Source: CAZHCA01 sp964530825 (lineage in GTDB: Bacteria > Bacteroidota > Bacteroidia > Chitinophagales > Saprospiraceae). From it: a stretch of DNA of 60,287 nucleotides. The first letter of the stretch is position 1. Each line of letters begins with the position of its first letter. The notes beneath the pieces are model-generated. The model ran no database searches. It saw only the letters and a list, made by a program, of their open reading frames with translations, and had not been told where the DNA came from. The stretch is from contig CAZHCA010000028.1 in assembly GCA_964530825.1 (NCBI GenBank), positions 1 to 60,287 on the forward strand, written 5' to 3'. A program made the translations under genes and the position numbers. Positions 26,536 through 35,048 of the stretch are shown here, one piece after another.

Positions 26536-27222
26536 CTATACTTCCAACTCCTGATCATCAAAAATCCGTCCATCAACGACACGAATGATCCGGGCCGGAA
26601 AGTTTTCTAGGATGCGGTAATCGTGGGTAGCAAAAAGCACTGCAGTATTATTTTGTAAAGCCAGCTGCCGCATCAACAGCAAAATGTCATCGGAAGTTTC
26701 GGGATCGAGGTTACCGGTAGGCTCATCGGCGATGATCAACTCCGGGCGGTTGAGCAGAGCGCGGGCAATGACCACCCGCTGCTGTTCGCCCCCGGATAAT
26801 TCATGAGGCATTTTATGCCGTTGATCGTCGAGGTCGACCTGTTTCAAGACTTCAGTCATGCGGTCCTGAATCTTGGTTTCGTCTTTCCAGCCGGTCGCTC
26901 CCAGCACGAAGCGCAGATTCTTTTCTACCGAGCGGTCCGACAACAAATTGAAATCCTGGAAAACGATTCCGAGACGGCGACGCAGCAGCGGGATGGTTTT
27001 TCGGTCCAGCTTCGTGAGATCGAACCCGGCCACCATGCCCCTCCCGTTTTTTAAAGGTAAGGCACCATAGAGGGTTTTGAGAAGACTAGACTTGCCACTT
27101 CCCGTTTTGCCAATGAGGTAGGTAAATTCTCCCCGGCTAATGCGCAAATTCACGTGTTTCAAAACCAGGTAGCCTTTCTGAAATATCCCGGCATTTTCGA
27201 GCGATACAATCTGGTAGTCCAT
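26536..27222 (-). CDS. ftsE: FtsE-like ABC transporter ATP-binding protein
   Basis: A 228-residue ABC ATPase. Walker A is GKTGSGKSS, the Q-loop is VFQDFNLL, the signature is LSGGEQQRV, Walker B is LIIADEPTG, and the H-loop is FATHD. Length and sequence match FtsE, which with FtsX controls cell-wall hydrolases at the division septum and is the usual annotation of this type in Bacteroidota. No ftsX-like membrane gene is adjacent; in this phylum ftsX often lies elsewhere. A LolD-like ATPase is the main alternative. Confidence 0.85.
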   Translation of the reverse strand: MDYQIVSLENAGIFQKGYLVLKHVNLRISRGEFTYLIGKTGSGKSSLLKTLYGALPLKNGRGMVAGFDLTKLDRKTIPLLRRRLGIVFQDFNLLSDRSVEKNLRFVLGATGWKDETKIQDRMTEVLKQVDLDDQRHKMPHELSGGEQQRVVIARALLNRPELIIADEPTGNLDPETSDDILLLMRQLALQNNTAVLFATHDYRILENFPARIIRVVDGRIFDDQELEV

Positions 27223-27287
27223 AAAAGTAAAAATAACCGATTCCGAAAATTAGGCGGCCTTTGCGGGCCAAAAAGTTCAGGAACCAG

Positions 27288-28091
27288 TCAGCGTGCTTCT
27301 TTTCCCTTATTCCGCTTCTTACGCCAACGACTAAGCAACCAAATCCCGACTACGCCCAGAATTAAAAAGGGCCAAATACGGATCAGGAAGACAAAGAACC
27401 AAATGAAGTTTTCCCAGCCCTCGCGGAATCCATTTCTAAACTTGCGTGCAAAGTTCGTCGGGGCCGGAACCCGCTCGTAAAAAGTAACGGTAAGGGTAGA
27501 GAAGGCTATGCGGTTTTCCAGGTATTGCAACCGGCCCTCAATCGATTCGATATCGGCACGCAAATCGTTCATTTCTCTTTCGATGGCGAGAATATCCGCT
27601 ACGCTTTTTGCCTGAGGCAATAGATCGATGTAGCGGGCTTCCAGTTCCTTTTTGGTTTTCAGCCGGGCCTGCACATCAAGGTATTCCTCGGTGACATCGC
27701 GGACCTGAATATTTTTAGCATCCACTAGGTCCACGCCCGCGATAATGATTTCGATAAACGAATCGAACTGCGGGGCCGGGATGCGAACCACAAAGGTCTG
27801 GCTTTGGCGTGTGTCATAATTGCCGGCCCGGTCGGCGGCAATATACCCTCCGGATTCTTCCACGGCCCGAACGATGCGCTTTCGGGTTGTCTCCAGGTCC
27901 GTGGTTTCGAACTCGATATCGCCCTCTTTAATAAGCTTTCGTTCAACGGGGATATCTGCCTGAGACCGGGCCGGCGCGGGCTGCTCCGCCCGGGCGTCGG
28001 CCATTTGGTAAGCGCCTTTTTCCGATGATCCTTGTTGGGTACAAGCCGCAAACAAAGCAGCCAGGAGCAATGCAGGTAAGGGTGTTTTCAT
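27288..28091 (-). CDS. DUF4349-domain lipoprotein
   Basis: A 267-residue lipoprotein. The leader MKTPLPALLLAALFAAC ends in a good lipobox (FAAC). A DUF4349 domain follows (RKLIKEGDIEFETTDLETTR through ITLTVTF-like strands), containing a predicted coiled coil around residues 140-195 (KTKKELEARYIDLLPQAKSV, IEREMNDLRADIESIEGRL). A C-terminal membrane helix (FIWFFVFLIRIWPFLILGVVGIWLL) and a basic tail complete it. Both a lipid anchor and a helix suggest it stays in the inner-membrane region. DUF4349 has no known function. The frame opens at 28151, but the ATG at 28091 starts at the leader. Confidence 0.88.
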   Translation of the reverse strand: MKTPLPALLLAALFAACTQQGSSEKGAYQMADARAEQPAPARSQADIPVERKLIKEGDIEFETTDLETTRKRIVRAVEESGGYIAADRAGNYDTRQSQTFVVRIPAPQFDSFIEIIIAGVDLVDAKNIQVRDVTEEYLDVQARLKTKKELEARYIDLLPQAKSVADILAIEREMNDLRADIESIEGRLQYLENRIAFSTLTVTFYERVPAPTNFARKFRNGFREGWENFIWFFVFLIRIWPFLILGVVGIWLLSRWRKKRNKGKEAR

Positions 28092-28299
28092 CAATAAAAT
28101 TGGTTTTTCGCTCTTTAAATTTAAGAAAACCCGGGAGATGACGAACGGCATTCCGAAAATCCATTGAGCGTATTAACTTTGTATGCGGCTTTCCAATGAG
28201 GGCAATTTCATTGATTATGACAGCTTTTTGACCGCCCTTACTGGTACGAAAGGTGTTTACGAAGTGTACTTTTGATGAACAAATACCAATCTAGCAGTT

Positions 28300-28695
28300 A
28301 TGAAAAAGATCTATTGGGTGGCGATCATTATGGTGGCGGCGGCAGTATTTATCTTTATGACCGCTGCCGATGACATGGGCACCTACGCTACCTTTTCCGA
28401 TGCCGAGCGCTCTGGTAAAAAGGTAAAAATTGCCGGTCAACTGGCTAAGGATAAGGAAATGATCTACGATCCCGAAATCGATCCCAATTATTTTTCTTTC
28501 TATATTCGGGATACAAAGGGAGAAGAACGCAAAGTGGTGCTGCTCTCGGAAAAACCCCAGGATTTTGAATTATCAGAACAAATAGTCTTGACGGGAAAGA
28601 TGCAGGGAGAAGCTTTTGTTGCCACCGATTTGCTAATGAAATGTCCATCTAAGTACAAAGACGAAGAAATTTATATTAAAGGAGAAGAGAGCTAA
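28300..28695 (+). CDS. ccmE: CcmE heme chaperone, CxxxY variant
   Basis: A 131-residue membrane-anchored periplasmic protein that carries heme to the cytochrome c synthase. One N-terminal helix (WVAIIMVAAAVFIFMTAA) is followed by an OB-fold barrel (VKIAGQLAKDKEMIY, KVVLLSEKPQDF, IVLTGKMQGEAFVATDLLMK). The canonical heme-binding HxxxY is replaced by CPSKY, i.e. CxxxY, at about residues 116-120. A cysteine-type CcmE is known from some archaea and Desulfovibrio. The heme lyase gene starts 8 bases after the stop, consistent with one operon. Confidence 0.9.
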   Translation: MKKIYWVAIIMVAAAVFIFMTAADDMGTYATFSDAERSGKKVKIAGQLAKDKEMIYDPEIDPNYFSFYIRDTKGEERKVVLLSEKPQDFELSEQIVLTGKMQGEAFVATDLLMKCPSKYKDEEIYIKGEES

Positions 28696-28703
28696 AAGCG
28701 GGA

Positions 28704-31556
28704 ATGGAAAACGTACAATATATCGGAGAGAACCTCCTGCCCGGCCGTATCGGGCATTTTGCTATCATACTAGGTTTTTTCGGAGCCTTGCTAGGGGCCT
28801 TCGCTTATTTTATGGCCACCCACCACCGGCACAAGCCGCAAGGTGAAGGTTGGCGTAACATCGGTCGTGCTGCGTTTCTGGCGCACGGTTTAAGCGTTTT
28901 TGGGATCATCGGCATTTTATTTTTTCTAATGCTCACCCATCAGTACGAGTACCAATATGTATGGGCACACGTATCCGATGACCTGGATCCACGCTATGTT
29001 TTTGCCGCATTCTGGGAAGGACAGGAGGGCAGTTTTCTGCTCTGGATGTTTTGGCACGTCGTACTAGGTATGATCCTCATGGTTGCTGCTAAAAAGTGGG
29101 AGTCGCCCACTATGGCGGTTGTATCGCTGGTCGAGGCGTTCTTGGGTTCTATGCTGCTAGGATTGTATTTCGGCCTGGGCGATGATCCGGTAAAAATCGG
29201 CTCCAACCCGCTGCTGCTGCTCCGCGATACCATGGATGCGCCGATTTTTAACAATGCTGATTATCTGGAGCTCATTAAGGGTAATGGCCTCAATCCGCTG
29301 CTACAGAATTATTGGATGACGATCCACCCCCCTACCCTTTTCTTGGGTTTTGCTTCGACGACTATACCTTTTGCTTACGCTGTCGCTGGCTTGTGGACGC
29401 AGGAGCACCGCGCCTGGCTTAAGCCGGCCCGCCCCTGGGCGCTGTTCAGTGGGGCCATCCTCGGTATCGGTATCCTGATGGGTGGAGCCTGGGCTTATGA
29501 GGCATTGAGCTTCGGCGGTTACTGGGCCTGGGATCCTGTCGAGAACATGTCGCTAGTCCCCTGGCTTACGTTGGTCGCCGGTCTGCACATGAACCAGGTG
29601 GCCGTAAATACGGGACAGTCGATTCGTTCGACCTATATCTTTTACCTAATCACTTTTGTGTTCATCCTTTATTCCACCTTCCTCACTCGCTCGGGTGTCT
29701 TGGGAGAAACGTCGGTTCATGCCTTTACCGAGATGGGGCTGGAATGGCAATTGGTGGCCTTTATCAGCGCTTTTTTACTGATGGGTGCTATCATGATGGG
29801 TATTCGCTATAAAGAGATTCCGACCCCAAAAAAGGAAGAGTCCATTGCCTCCAAAGAGTTTTGGATGTTTATCGGGTCTTTGGTACTGCTTTTCTCAGCA
29901 CTGATCATTACGGGATCCACCTCCCTGCCGGTATACAACAAAATTCGCCAGTTTTTCGATCCGGCCTTCGAGGGGCGGGTAATCACCGATCCCATTCCCC
30001 ACTACAATAAGTACCAGATCTGGATTGCCGTATTTATTGGTCTGCTTTCTGGATTTTCCCAATATCTGCGATTCCGGGAGTTTAATTTTGGCAAACACCG
30101 CCGCAAATTCCTGCTGCACAGTGGCGTAGCACTTGCAATAGCTGGCCTGTTAACCTATCTGACCTCTTTGTGGATTGATCTGGTTTCTTGGCAATACACG
30201 GTATTGACGTTTGCTGGCTTGTTCATTATCGTGACCAACCTTGATTGGCTGATCACCTTCACGCGTGGCAACCTCAAAACGTCCGGTTCGGCTTTTTCTC
30301 ATATCGGATTTGGATTGATGATCATAGGTGTCATCGCCTCCGGGCTGAACAAGCGCTACGTCTCGTCTAATCCATTCGTCATGGAAGGCCTAATCGAAGG
30401 CGCGGATGAGGAAAGCTGGCGGAAAAACATGATGCTCTTCCGCGGTTCGCCCATGATCATGGAAGACTACGAGGTAACCTACGTAGGGGATACGATCGAC
30501 GGCTTCATGCGTAGGTATACCGTCAATGTAAAACGCAAAAATGCACAAGGAGAGGTAACCGAAGATTTCAATCTTCACCCCAATGTGCTGTACGATAAAT
30601 CCTACACGAAAATTGCCGCCAGTAATCCATCGACTAAACACTATCTGGCACGCGACATCTTCACCCACATTACCGCCTTGCCAGAAACGGAGATGAACTT
30701 CGAACTCAAGAAAAACCGCGAAGACAGCCTAGATTATAAAACCCTTGAGGCTTCGCTCAATCAACCGGTAGAGGTCCTAGATACGGTTTGGGTAAAAAAC
30801 CTTGATACGACGCGCATCCGGCAATATACGTTTACGGTGGAAGCCGTTACTTTTGACCCCAGCCACCCTGATTATACCCCCGAACCCGGTGACCTGGCCG
30901 TAGGGATCAATATTGCTGTACACCGCGAAGACAAAGACAGCATTTACCGTGCGCAGCCAGTCATTGTGTTGCGTCAGCAATTGCTCTACACTTATCCAGC
31001 CCAGGTTGATCCACTGAATACGAAGGTTCGTATCAATGAACGATTTATGGACTATCTGTATACCGCTAAACAGGACTTGGATTACGAGTCCTTCACGGTG
31101 TCGCAAGGAAAAACCCTGGAGTTTGCAGGGTATACGATTCAATTCAGCGGCATCAACCGCGACCAGCTGCCTGCTAAAGAAGGGGAAGACGCAGAGATTG
31201 GCGTGTCGGGCATGCTAAGCGTCGAAACAGCGGAAAGAAACTACGTGCTGCGTCCGCAATATATAATCCGGGGCAAAAGCCTTTTTACCCCTGATTACTA
31301 CGAGCCGGATCTCGGCTTACACGTACGGTTCGCCCAAATCGATCCCAGTACAGGCAAAGTGACTTTTTCATTTGCTCAGGAAGAGCATACACAAGTGGCA
31401 AAAGTTCCTTTTGAATATGCTACGGATAGCTTTGCAACCAACTGGATTGTGTTGCAAGCTATTGAGTTTCCTGGGATCAACTATTTCTGGGCAGGCACCA
31501 TCCTGATGATGCTGGGCATGGTGGTCAGCATGACGTATCGACTGCGAGAACGCTGA
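28704..31556 (+). CDS. ccmF: CcmF/CcsA-type cytochrome c heme lyase
   Basis: A 950-residue polytopic membrane protein that attaches heme to apocytochromes c outside the cytoplasmic membrane. The heme-handling WWD-type segment is visible (GGYWAWDPVENMSLVPWL, about residues 270-287), flanked by many helices and by histidines in conserved positions (MTIHPPTLFLGFAS). It is longer than E. coli CcmF because of a big soluble region after about residue 560, before the last helix (IEFPGINYFWAGTILMM). Large CcmF/CcsA proteins of this kind are usual in Bacteroidota. The stop TGA overlaps the next ATG by one base. Confidence 0.9.
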   Translation: MENVQYIGENLLPGRIGHFAIILGFFGALLGAFAYFMATHHRHKPQGEGWRNIGRAAFLAHGLSVFGIIGILFFLMLTHQYEYQYVWAHVSDDLDPRYVFAAFWEGQEGSFLLWMFWHVVLGMILMVAAKKWESPTMAVVSLVEAFLGSMLLGLYFGLGDDPVKIGSNPLLLLRDTMDAPIFNNADYLELIKGNGLNPLLQNYWMTIHPPTLFLGFASTTIPFAYAVAGLWTQEHRAWLKPARPWALFSGAILGIGILMGGAWAYEALSFGGYWAWDPVENMSLVPWLTLVAGLHMNQVAVNTGQSIRSTYIFYLITFVFILYSTFLTRSGVLGETSVHAFTEMGLEWQLVAFISAFLLMGAIMMGIRYKEIPTPKKEESIASKEFWMFIGSLVLLFSALIITGSTSLPVYNKIRQFFDPAFEGRVITDPIPHYNKYQIWIAVFIGLLSGFSQYLRFREFNFGKHRRKFLLHSGVALAIAGLLTYLTSLWIDLVSWQYTVLTFAGLFIIVTNLDWLITFTRGNLKTSGSAFSHIGFGLMIIGVIASGLNKRYVSSNPFVMEGLIEGADEESWRKNMMLFRGSPMIMEDYEVTYVGDTIDGFMRRYTVNVKRKNAQGEVTEDFNLHPNVLYDKSYTKIAASNPSTKHYLARDIFTHITALPETEMNFELKKNREDSLDYKTLEASLNQPVEVLDTVWVKNLDTTRIRQYTFTVEAVTFDPSHPDYTPEPGDLAVGINIAVHREDKDSIYRAQPVIVLRQQLLYTYPAQVDPLNTKVRINERFMDYLYTAKQDLDYESFTVSQGKTLEFAGYTIQFSGINRDQLPAKEGEDAEIGVSGMLSVETAERNYVLRPQYIIRGKSLFTPDYYEPDLGLHVRFAQIDPSTGKVTFSFAQEEHTQVAKVPFEYATDSFATNWIVLQAIEFPGINYFWAGTILMMLGMVVSMTYRLRER

Positions 31557-32359
31557 TGGCCGAGGCGCGCCTCCATATCGCTTTCATCGGCGCCGGTCGA
31601 CTGGCGTATCACCTAGCCCAAGCCCTGCATCAGCAAGGGCATAAGATTGAATTGGTTTTTTCCCGCCAACACGATAATGCCCAGGATTTGGCCGAGCAAT
31701 TAGGAGCTATGCCAACCCATTCGCTCGATTTGGTACCCTCTACCTTTGACTTGTACATTTTGGCGGTACCCGATCAAGCCATCGGAAGCGTAGCAGCTCA
31801 ATTAGCCCCGCAGATCGGACGTACCGCCCGGGTGGTACATACCTCTGGCGGTACACCTAGTCGCTTGCTGGCCCAGCATTTCCGGCAGTATGGCGTATTT
31901 TATCCGCTGCAAACGTTCACAAAAGAAAAAGCCGTCAATTTTAGCCAGGTGCCCATTGCCGTCCACGCGAATTCTTCTCAACTATTGGTGATCCTGGAAG
32001 AAACGGCACGCCAACTCACCGAGCAGGTATTCCAGCTTGACGATCAGCAGCGTAGTCTCTTACACTTGGCGGCCGTTTTTGCCAATAACTTTTCCAATCA
32101 CCTTTTTGATCTGGCGCAGCAGCTCTTGGCTACCCAAGATATGTCCTTTGATCTGTTGCGGAATATTATTCTGGAGACTGCCCGGAAAGTACAAGACCAG
32201 GATCCCGCCCAAACCCAAACCGGACCGGCTTTGCGCGGAGATAAAACCACCATCCGCCGCCACTTGCAACTGCTGGCCGACCACCCGGAATGGATGGCAA
32301 TCTACCGACTACTTACTCACTCCATTAACCCGGATGTACTGGATGACGAAAAAAATTAA
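31556..32359 (+). CDS. Rossmann / DUF2520 protein (ketopantoate reductase-like fold)
   Basis: A 267-residue NAD(P)-binding protein. The N-terminal Rossmann motif is IAFIGAGRLAYHLAQALHQQGH (nucleotide-binding GxGxxA at about 11-16), followed by a strand ending in ILAVPDQAI. The C-terminal DUF2520 helical domain contains YPLQTFTKEKAVNF and LAAVFANNFSNHLFDLA. The substrate is unknown; this type is common and uncharacterised in Bacteroidota. It overlaps the ccmF stop by one base, so it is cotranscribed with the cytochrome c genes although no mechanistic link is known. Confidence 0.87.
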   Translation: MAEARLHIAFIGAGRLAYHLAQALHQQGHKIELVFSRQHDNAQDLAEQLGAMPTHSLDLVPSTFDLYILAVPDQAIGSVAAQLAPQIGRTARVVHTSGGTPSRLLAQHFRQYGVFYPLQTFTKEKAVNFSQVPIAVHANSSQLLVILEETARQLTEQVFQLDDQQRSLLHLAAVFANNFSNHLFDLAQQLLATQDMSFDLLRNIILETARKVQDQDPAQTQTGPALRGDKTTIRRHLQLLADHPEWMAIYRLLTHSINPDVLDDEKN

Positions 32360-32404
32360 TTTCACCTATATATCCGGAATACCAAACCCAAAAACACATT
32401 CCGT

Positions 32405-32686
32405 ATGCGCATCATCGGCACTATCGATCATCCCATTCTAAAAATTACCATCTTCCAAATGGACAACCGCATATTGGTGAAATTTGAATCAGGCCTGTAC
32501 GAACAAACCTATAAATTTCGCACTGGTGAGGCTGTAGAGACGGTCGCTGACGTTGAAAAATGGATAGACGAGGCCTTGTTGGAAGAAATCCAGACCTCTT
32601 TCCAGCAAATGCACGCACAGCGCAACCAAGCCGTGGTTCGCAACTTTCCCTCCTCCGGAACGGATGAATTCGAGGAGATCATATGA
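32405..32686 (+). CDS. Small conserved-looking protein of unknown function
   Basis: A 93-residue protein, MRIIGTIDHPILKITIF... ending DEFEEII. It has two or three amphipathic strands followed by an acidic helix around residues 48-75 and no cysteines or membrane segment. I do not assign a function. The position 45 bases after the DUF2520 gene on the same strand, the ATG start and the coding-like composition support it as a real gene. A shorter version starting at 32459 (MDNRILVKF) is possible. Confidence 0.65.
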   Translation: MRIIGTIDHPILKITIFQMDNRILVKFESGLYEQTYKFRTGEAVETVADVEKWIDEALLEEIQTSFQQMHAQRNQAVVRNFPSSGTDEFEEII

Positions 32687-32757
32687 TAGAGCGACAAGCT
32701 TCCAGCCAATCGTAAACTTTCCGCTCCACCTGCCGTTACCCTCCAAAATCAATCAAC

Positions 32758-32937
32758 ATGTTCGGACTATTTAAAAAAGACCCAATTAAGAAACTTGAAA
32801 AAGAATACGAGAAATTGATGGAGGAAGCCATGCAGATCCAGCGGGGCGGCGACATCAAAGCCTATTCGGCTAAGGTGGCGGAAGCCGAAGAGGTCATGAA
32901 AAAAATCGATGAGTTGCGGCAAGAGCAAAAAAAATAA
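32758..32937 (+). CDS. DUF6435-type small protein
   Basis: A 59-residue, highly charged helical protein starting MFGLFKKDPIKKLEKEYEKL and ending in a lysine-rich stretch. The first residues, a hydrophobic FGLF followed by KKDPIKKLEK, match the short DUF6435 family as I remember it. The rest is a predicted coiled coil (MEEAMQIQRGGDIKAYSAKV). The function is unknown. It is 71 bases after the preceding small gene and ends 10 bases before the convergent uridine kinase gene. Confidence 0.75.
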   Translation: MFGLFKKDPIKKLEKEYEKLMEEAMQIQRGGDIKAYSAKVAEAEEVMKKIDELRQEQKK

Positions 32938-32947
32938 TACTGCTGCA

Positions 32948-33583
32948 TTACTGCCCGTTGCGCTTCTTGTTTAAGTAGTCTTCCACGTAACCCCGCACGA
33001 CGCGGAAGGCCCGCTCAAACCCGTCGGTATTATTGACAACTAAATCGGCCGATTCTTTATAGGGCTTTACATAGCGGTCAAAAGTAGGTAAGACGTGGTT
33101 TTCGTACCGATACAACACCACGTCGAGCGGATAGTGCCGCTCTATGCGGTCGCGCTTTATCCGACGAATTATCTTGTGGGTCTCGCGCGCGTGCACGAAA
33201 ATACTTAAATCCAGCAGCTTGCGGATTTCTGCAAAGTGCAAGACGAAGATCCCCTCAATAATCAATACCGGTGCTGGTTCTAGCTGGACCACTCCGGGTT
33301 CCTTATCTTCTCTTTCAAATAAGTACTCTAAGCGTTGCACGATCCGGCCATTTATCAGGGCTTGGATATCGTTTAATAGGGCTTCGCGATCCAGAGCGGT
33401 AGGTAAATCAAAATTGATTTCACCCCGTTCGTCCCGCTGTTGTCTGGCGGCAGGCAGATAATAGTTGTCGTGTCCGACCACACAAACCTTCTCGGCTCCA
33501 AAGTGATCGTACAGCCGGCGCATAAAAGTCGTCTTGCCGGATCCGCTACCGCCGGTAATTCCAATGACGAGGGGTGGTTGCAT
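32948..33583 (-). CDS. udk: Uridine kinase
   Basis: A 211-residue P-loop kinase that phosphorylates uridine or cytidine to the monophosphate with ATP or GTP in pyrimidine salvage. Walker A is GITGGSGSGKTT (residues 8-19). The substrate loop HDNYYLP is at about 41-47, followed by FDLPTALD and the strand IIEGIFVLH. The lid segment RRIKRDRIERHYP is typical. The frame continues upstream to 33760 but only the ATG at 33583 begins at the conserved N-terminus. It is divergent from a CNT nucleoside transporter 118 bases away, which supplies its substrates. Confidence 0.93.
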   Translation of the reverse strand: MQPPLVIGITGGSGSGKTTFMRRLYDHFGAEKVCVVGHDNYYLPAARQQRDERGEINFDLPTALDREALLNDIQALINGRIVQRLEYLFEREDKEPGVVQLEPAPVLIIEGIFVLHFAEIRKLLDLSIFVHARETHKIIRRIKRDRIERHYPLDVVLYRYENHVLPTFDRYVKPYKESADLVVNNTDGFERAFRVVRGYVEDYLNKKRNGQ

Positions 33584-33612
33584 ACGTTGTCTGGATTGGG
33601 TAAAATACAGGC

Positions 33613-33645
33613 TCAATATACCGCATCGATCGGACAATCGGCAAA
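33613..33645 (-). promoter_or_regulatory. Candidate promoter of uridine kinase
   Basis: Reading the minus strand, TTTG at 33645-33642 is followed after 21 bases by TATATTGA (33620-33613), an imperfect match to the Bacteroidota TTTG / TAnnTTTG pattern, with about 30 bases to the udk ATG. Confidence 0.3.
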
Positions 33646-33701
33646 CGAGCTTCTGCATTGAATTCCTTACCTTTAGCCAAGCACCCGAAAAGCCTTTTGG
33701 C

Positions 33702-35009
33702 ATGGAATTATGGATCTCTCTTGGTCGTGCGCTATTCGGCATGGCTGTACTCCTGTTCATCTGCTACCTACTCAGCACGGACCGGCGTGCGATTGACTGG
33801 CGGATCGTCCTCAGTGGTATTGGCCTGCAAATTGCGTTGGCGATCCTCATCCTGAAAGTGCCCGGCGTTAGTACCGTCTTCGACTACGTAGCCGATGCTT
33901 TCCGCCAGGTACTGGTATACGCCGAGGAAGGCGCTGTTTTTTTGTTCGGCGCTCTGGTGTCCGATACGACTACCTTTGGATATATCTTTGCCTTCCAGGT
34001 TTTACCGGCCATTGTCTTTTTCTCTGCGATTTTTGCCATCCTCTATTACTTCGGTATTCTTCAGGTTCTGATCAAAGGCATCGCCTGGGTGATGAATAAA
34101 ACCATGCGTTTGTCCGGTCCGGAAGGTTTAGCTGCAGCCGCCAATGTATTCATCGGCCAGACGGAGGCCCCCCTGATCGTAAAACCCTACCTCGAAAAAT
34201 TTACCCGTTCTGAGATGATGTGCCTGATGACTGGCGGGCTGGCTACCATTGCCGGATCCGTCTTTGCAGCCTACGTGGGCCTGCTTGGGGGGACCGACCC
34301 CGAAGAGCAACGGTTTTTTGCCAAACACCTACTTACAGCTTCTATAATTTCTGCCCCTGCAGCCATTGTGGCCGCCAAGATCATGGTGCCGGAAACCGGC
34401 GACCGGCCCATTTCCAACCAACTGAAAATGGCCGACGATCCGGCCGATAACGTGCTCGACGCCATTACGCGCGGCACCACCGATGGGCTGAAGTTGGCCA
34501 TCAATGTGGGCGTCATGCTGCTTGTTTTCACAGCCCTGGTCTTCATGCTTAACCAATTGCTCATCAACGGACCGGGCGACTGGTTCGGCTGGAACGAGCA
34601 AATCCGGCAAGCTACGGGGGAGCGCTTTGAAGGCTTTAGTTTCACCTGGCTGTTGGGCGTGCTCTTCGCCCCATTTGCCTGGCTGCTGGGAGTCCCCTGG
34701 GAAGATGCCCTCCTGGTAGGGCAATTGCTGGGCCAGAAAACAGTCATCAACGAGTTTGTCGCCTATACGGAGCTCAACAAAATGCTCGTCGGTGGGGTAG
34801 AAATGCAGCCAAAATCCCTCCTGATTGCCACTTATGCATTGTGCGGATTCGCAAATTTTGCCTCTATCGGTATTCTGATCGGGGGTATTGGAGCCCTGGC
34901 GCCCGGTCAGCGTGAGGTCATTATCGAACTCAGTGTCCGGGCGTTAATTGCGGGTACAATCGCTTGTTTTATGACGGGCGCCATTGCTGGGGTGCTGGTG
35001 TTAATTTGA
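33702..35009 (+). CDS. nupC: NupC-type concentrative nucleoside transporter
   Basis: A 435-residue CNT-family membrane transporter that imports nucleosides with H+ or Na+. Family marks are GLQIALAILILKVPG, the re-entrant regions LAAAANVFIGQTEAPLIVKPYL (about residues 145-166) and LLVGQLLGQKTVINEFVAY, and SLLIATYALCGFANFASIGI near the C-terminus. The long upstream open frame is discarded because the ATG at 33702 starts just before the first helix. Divergent from udk, it completes an uptake-plus-kinase pair for pyrimidine nucleoside salvage. Its stop lies inside a strong inverted repeat. Confidence 0.93.
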   Translation: MELWISLGRALFGMAVLLFICYLLSTDRRAIDWRIVLSGIGLQIALAILILKVPGVSTVFDYVADAFRQVLVYAEEGAVFLFGALVSDTTTFGYIFAFQVLPAIVFFSAIFAILYYFGILQVLIKGIAWVMNKTMRLSGPEGLAAAANVFIGQTEAPLIVKPYLEKFTRSEMMCLMTGGLATIAGSVFAAYVGLLGGTDPEEQRFFAKHLLTASIISAPAAIVAAKIMVPETGDRPISNQLKMADDPADNVLDAITRGTTDGLKLAINVGVMLLVFTALVFMLNQLLINGPGDWFGWNEQIRQATGERFEGFSFTWLLGVLFAPFAWLLGVPWEDALLVGQLLGQKTVINEFVAYTELNKMLVGGVEMQPKSLLIATYALCGFANFASIGILIGGIGALAPGQREVIIELSVRALIAGTIACFMTGAIAGVLVLI

Positions 35010-35044
35010 TGGGGGCGTTTGCCGAGGCTGCAAACGCCCCCATC
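35008..35044. terminator. Bidirectional hairpin between nupC and the prolyl oligopeptidase gene
   Basis: A perfect 15-base stem (35008-35022 with 35030-35044) with a 7-base loop overlaps the nupC stop and lies just past the stop of the convergent peptidase gene. Neither side has a long T-run, so termination efficiency is uncertain. Confidence 0.7.
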
Positions 35045-35048
35045 CGCA

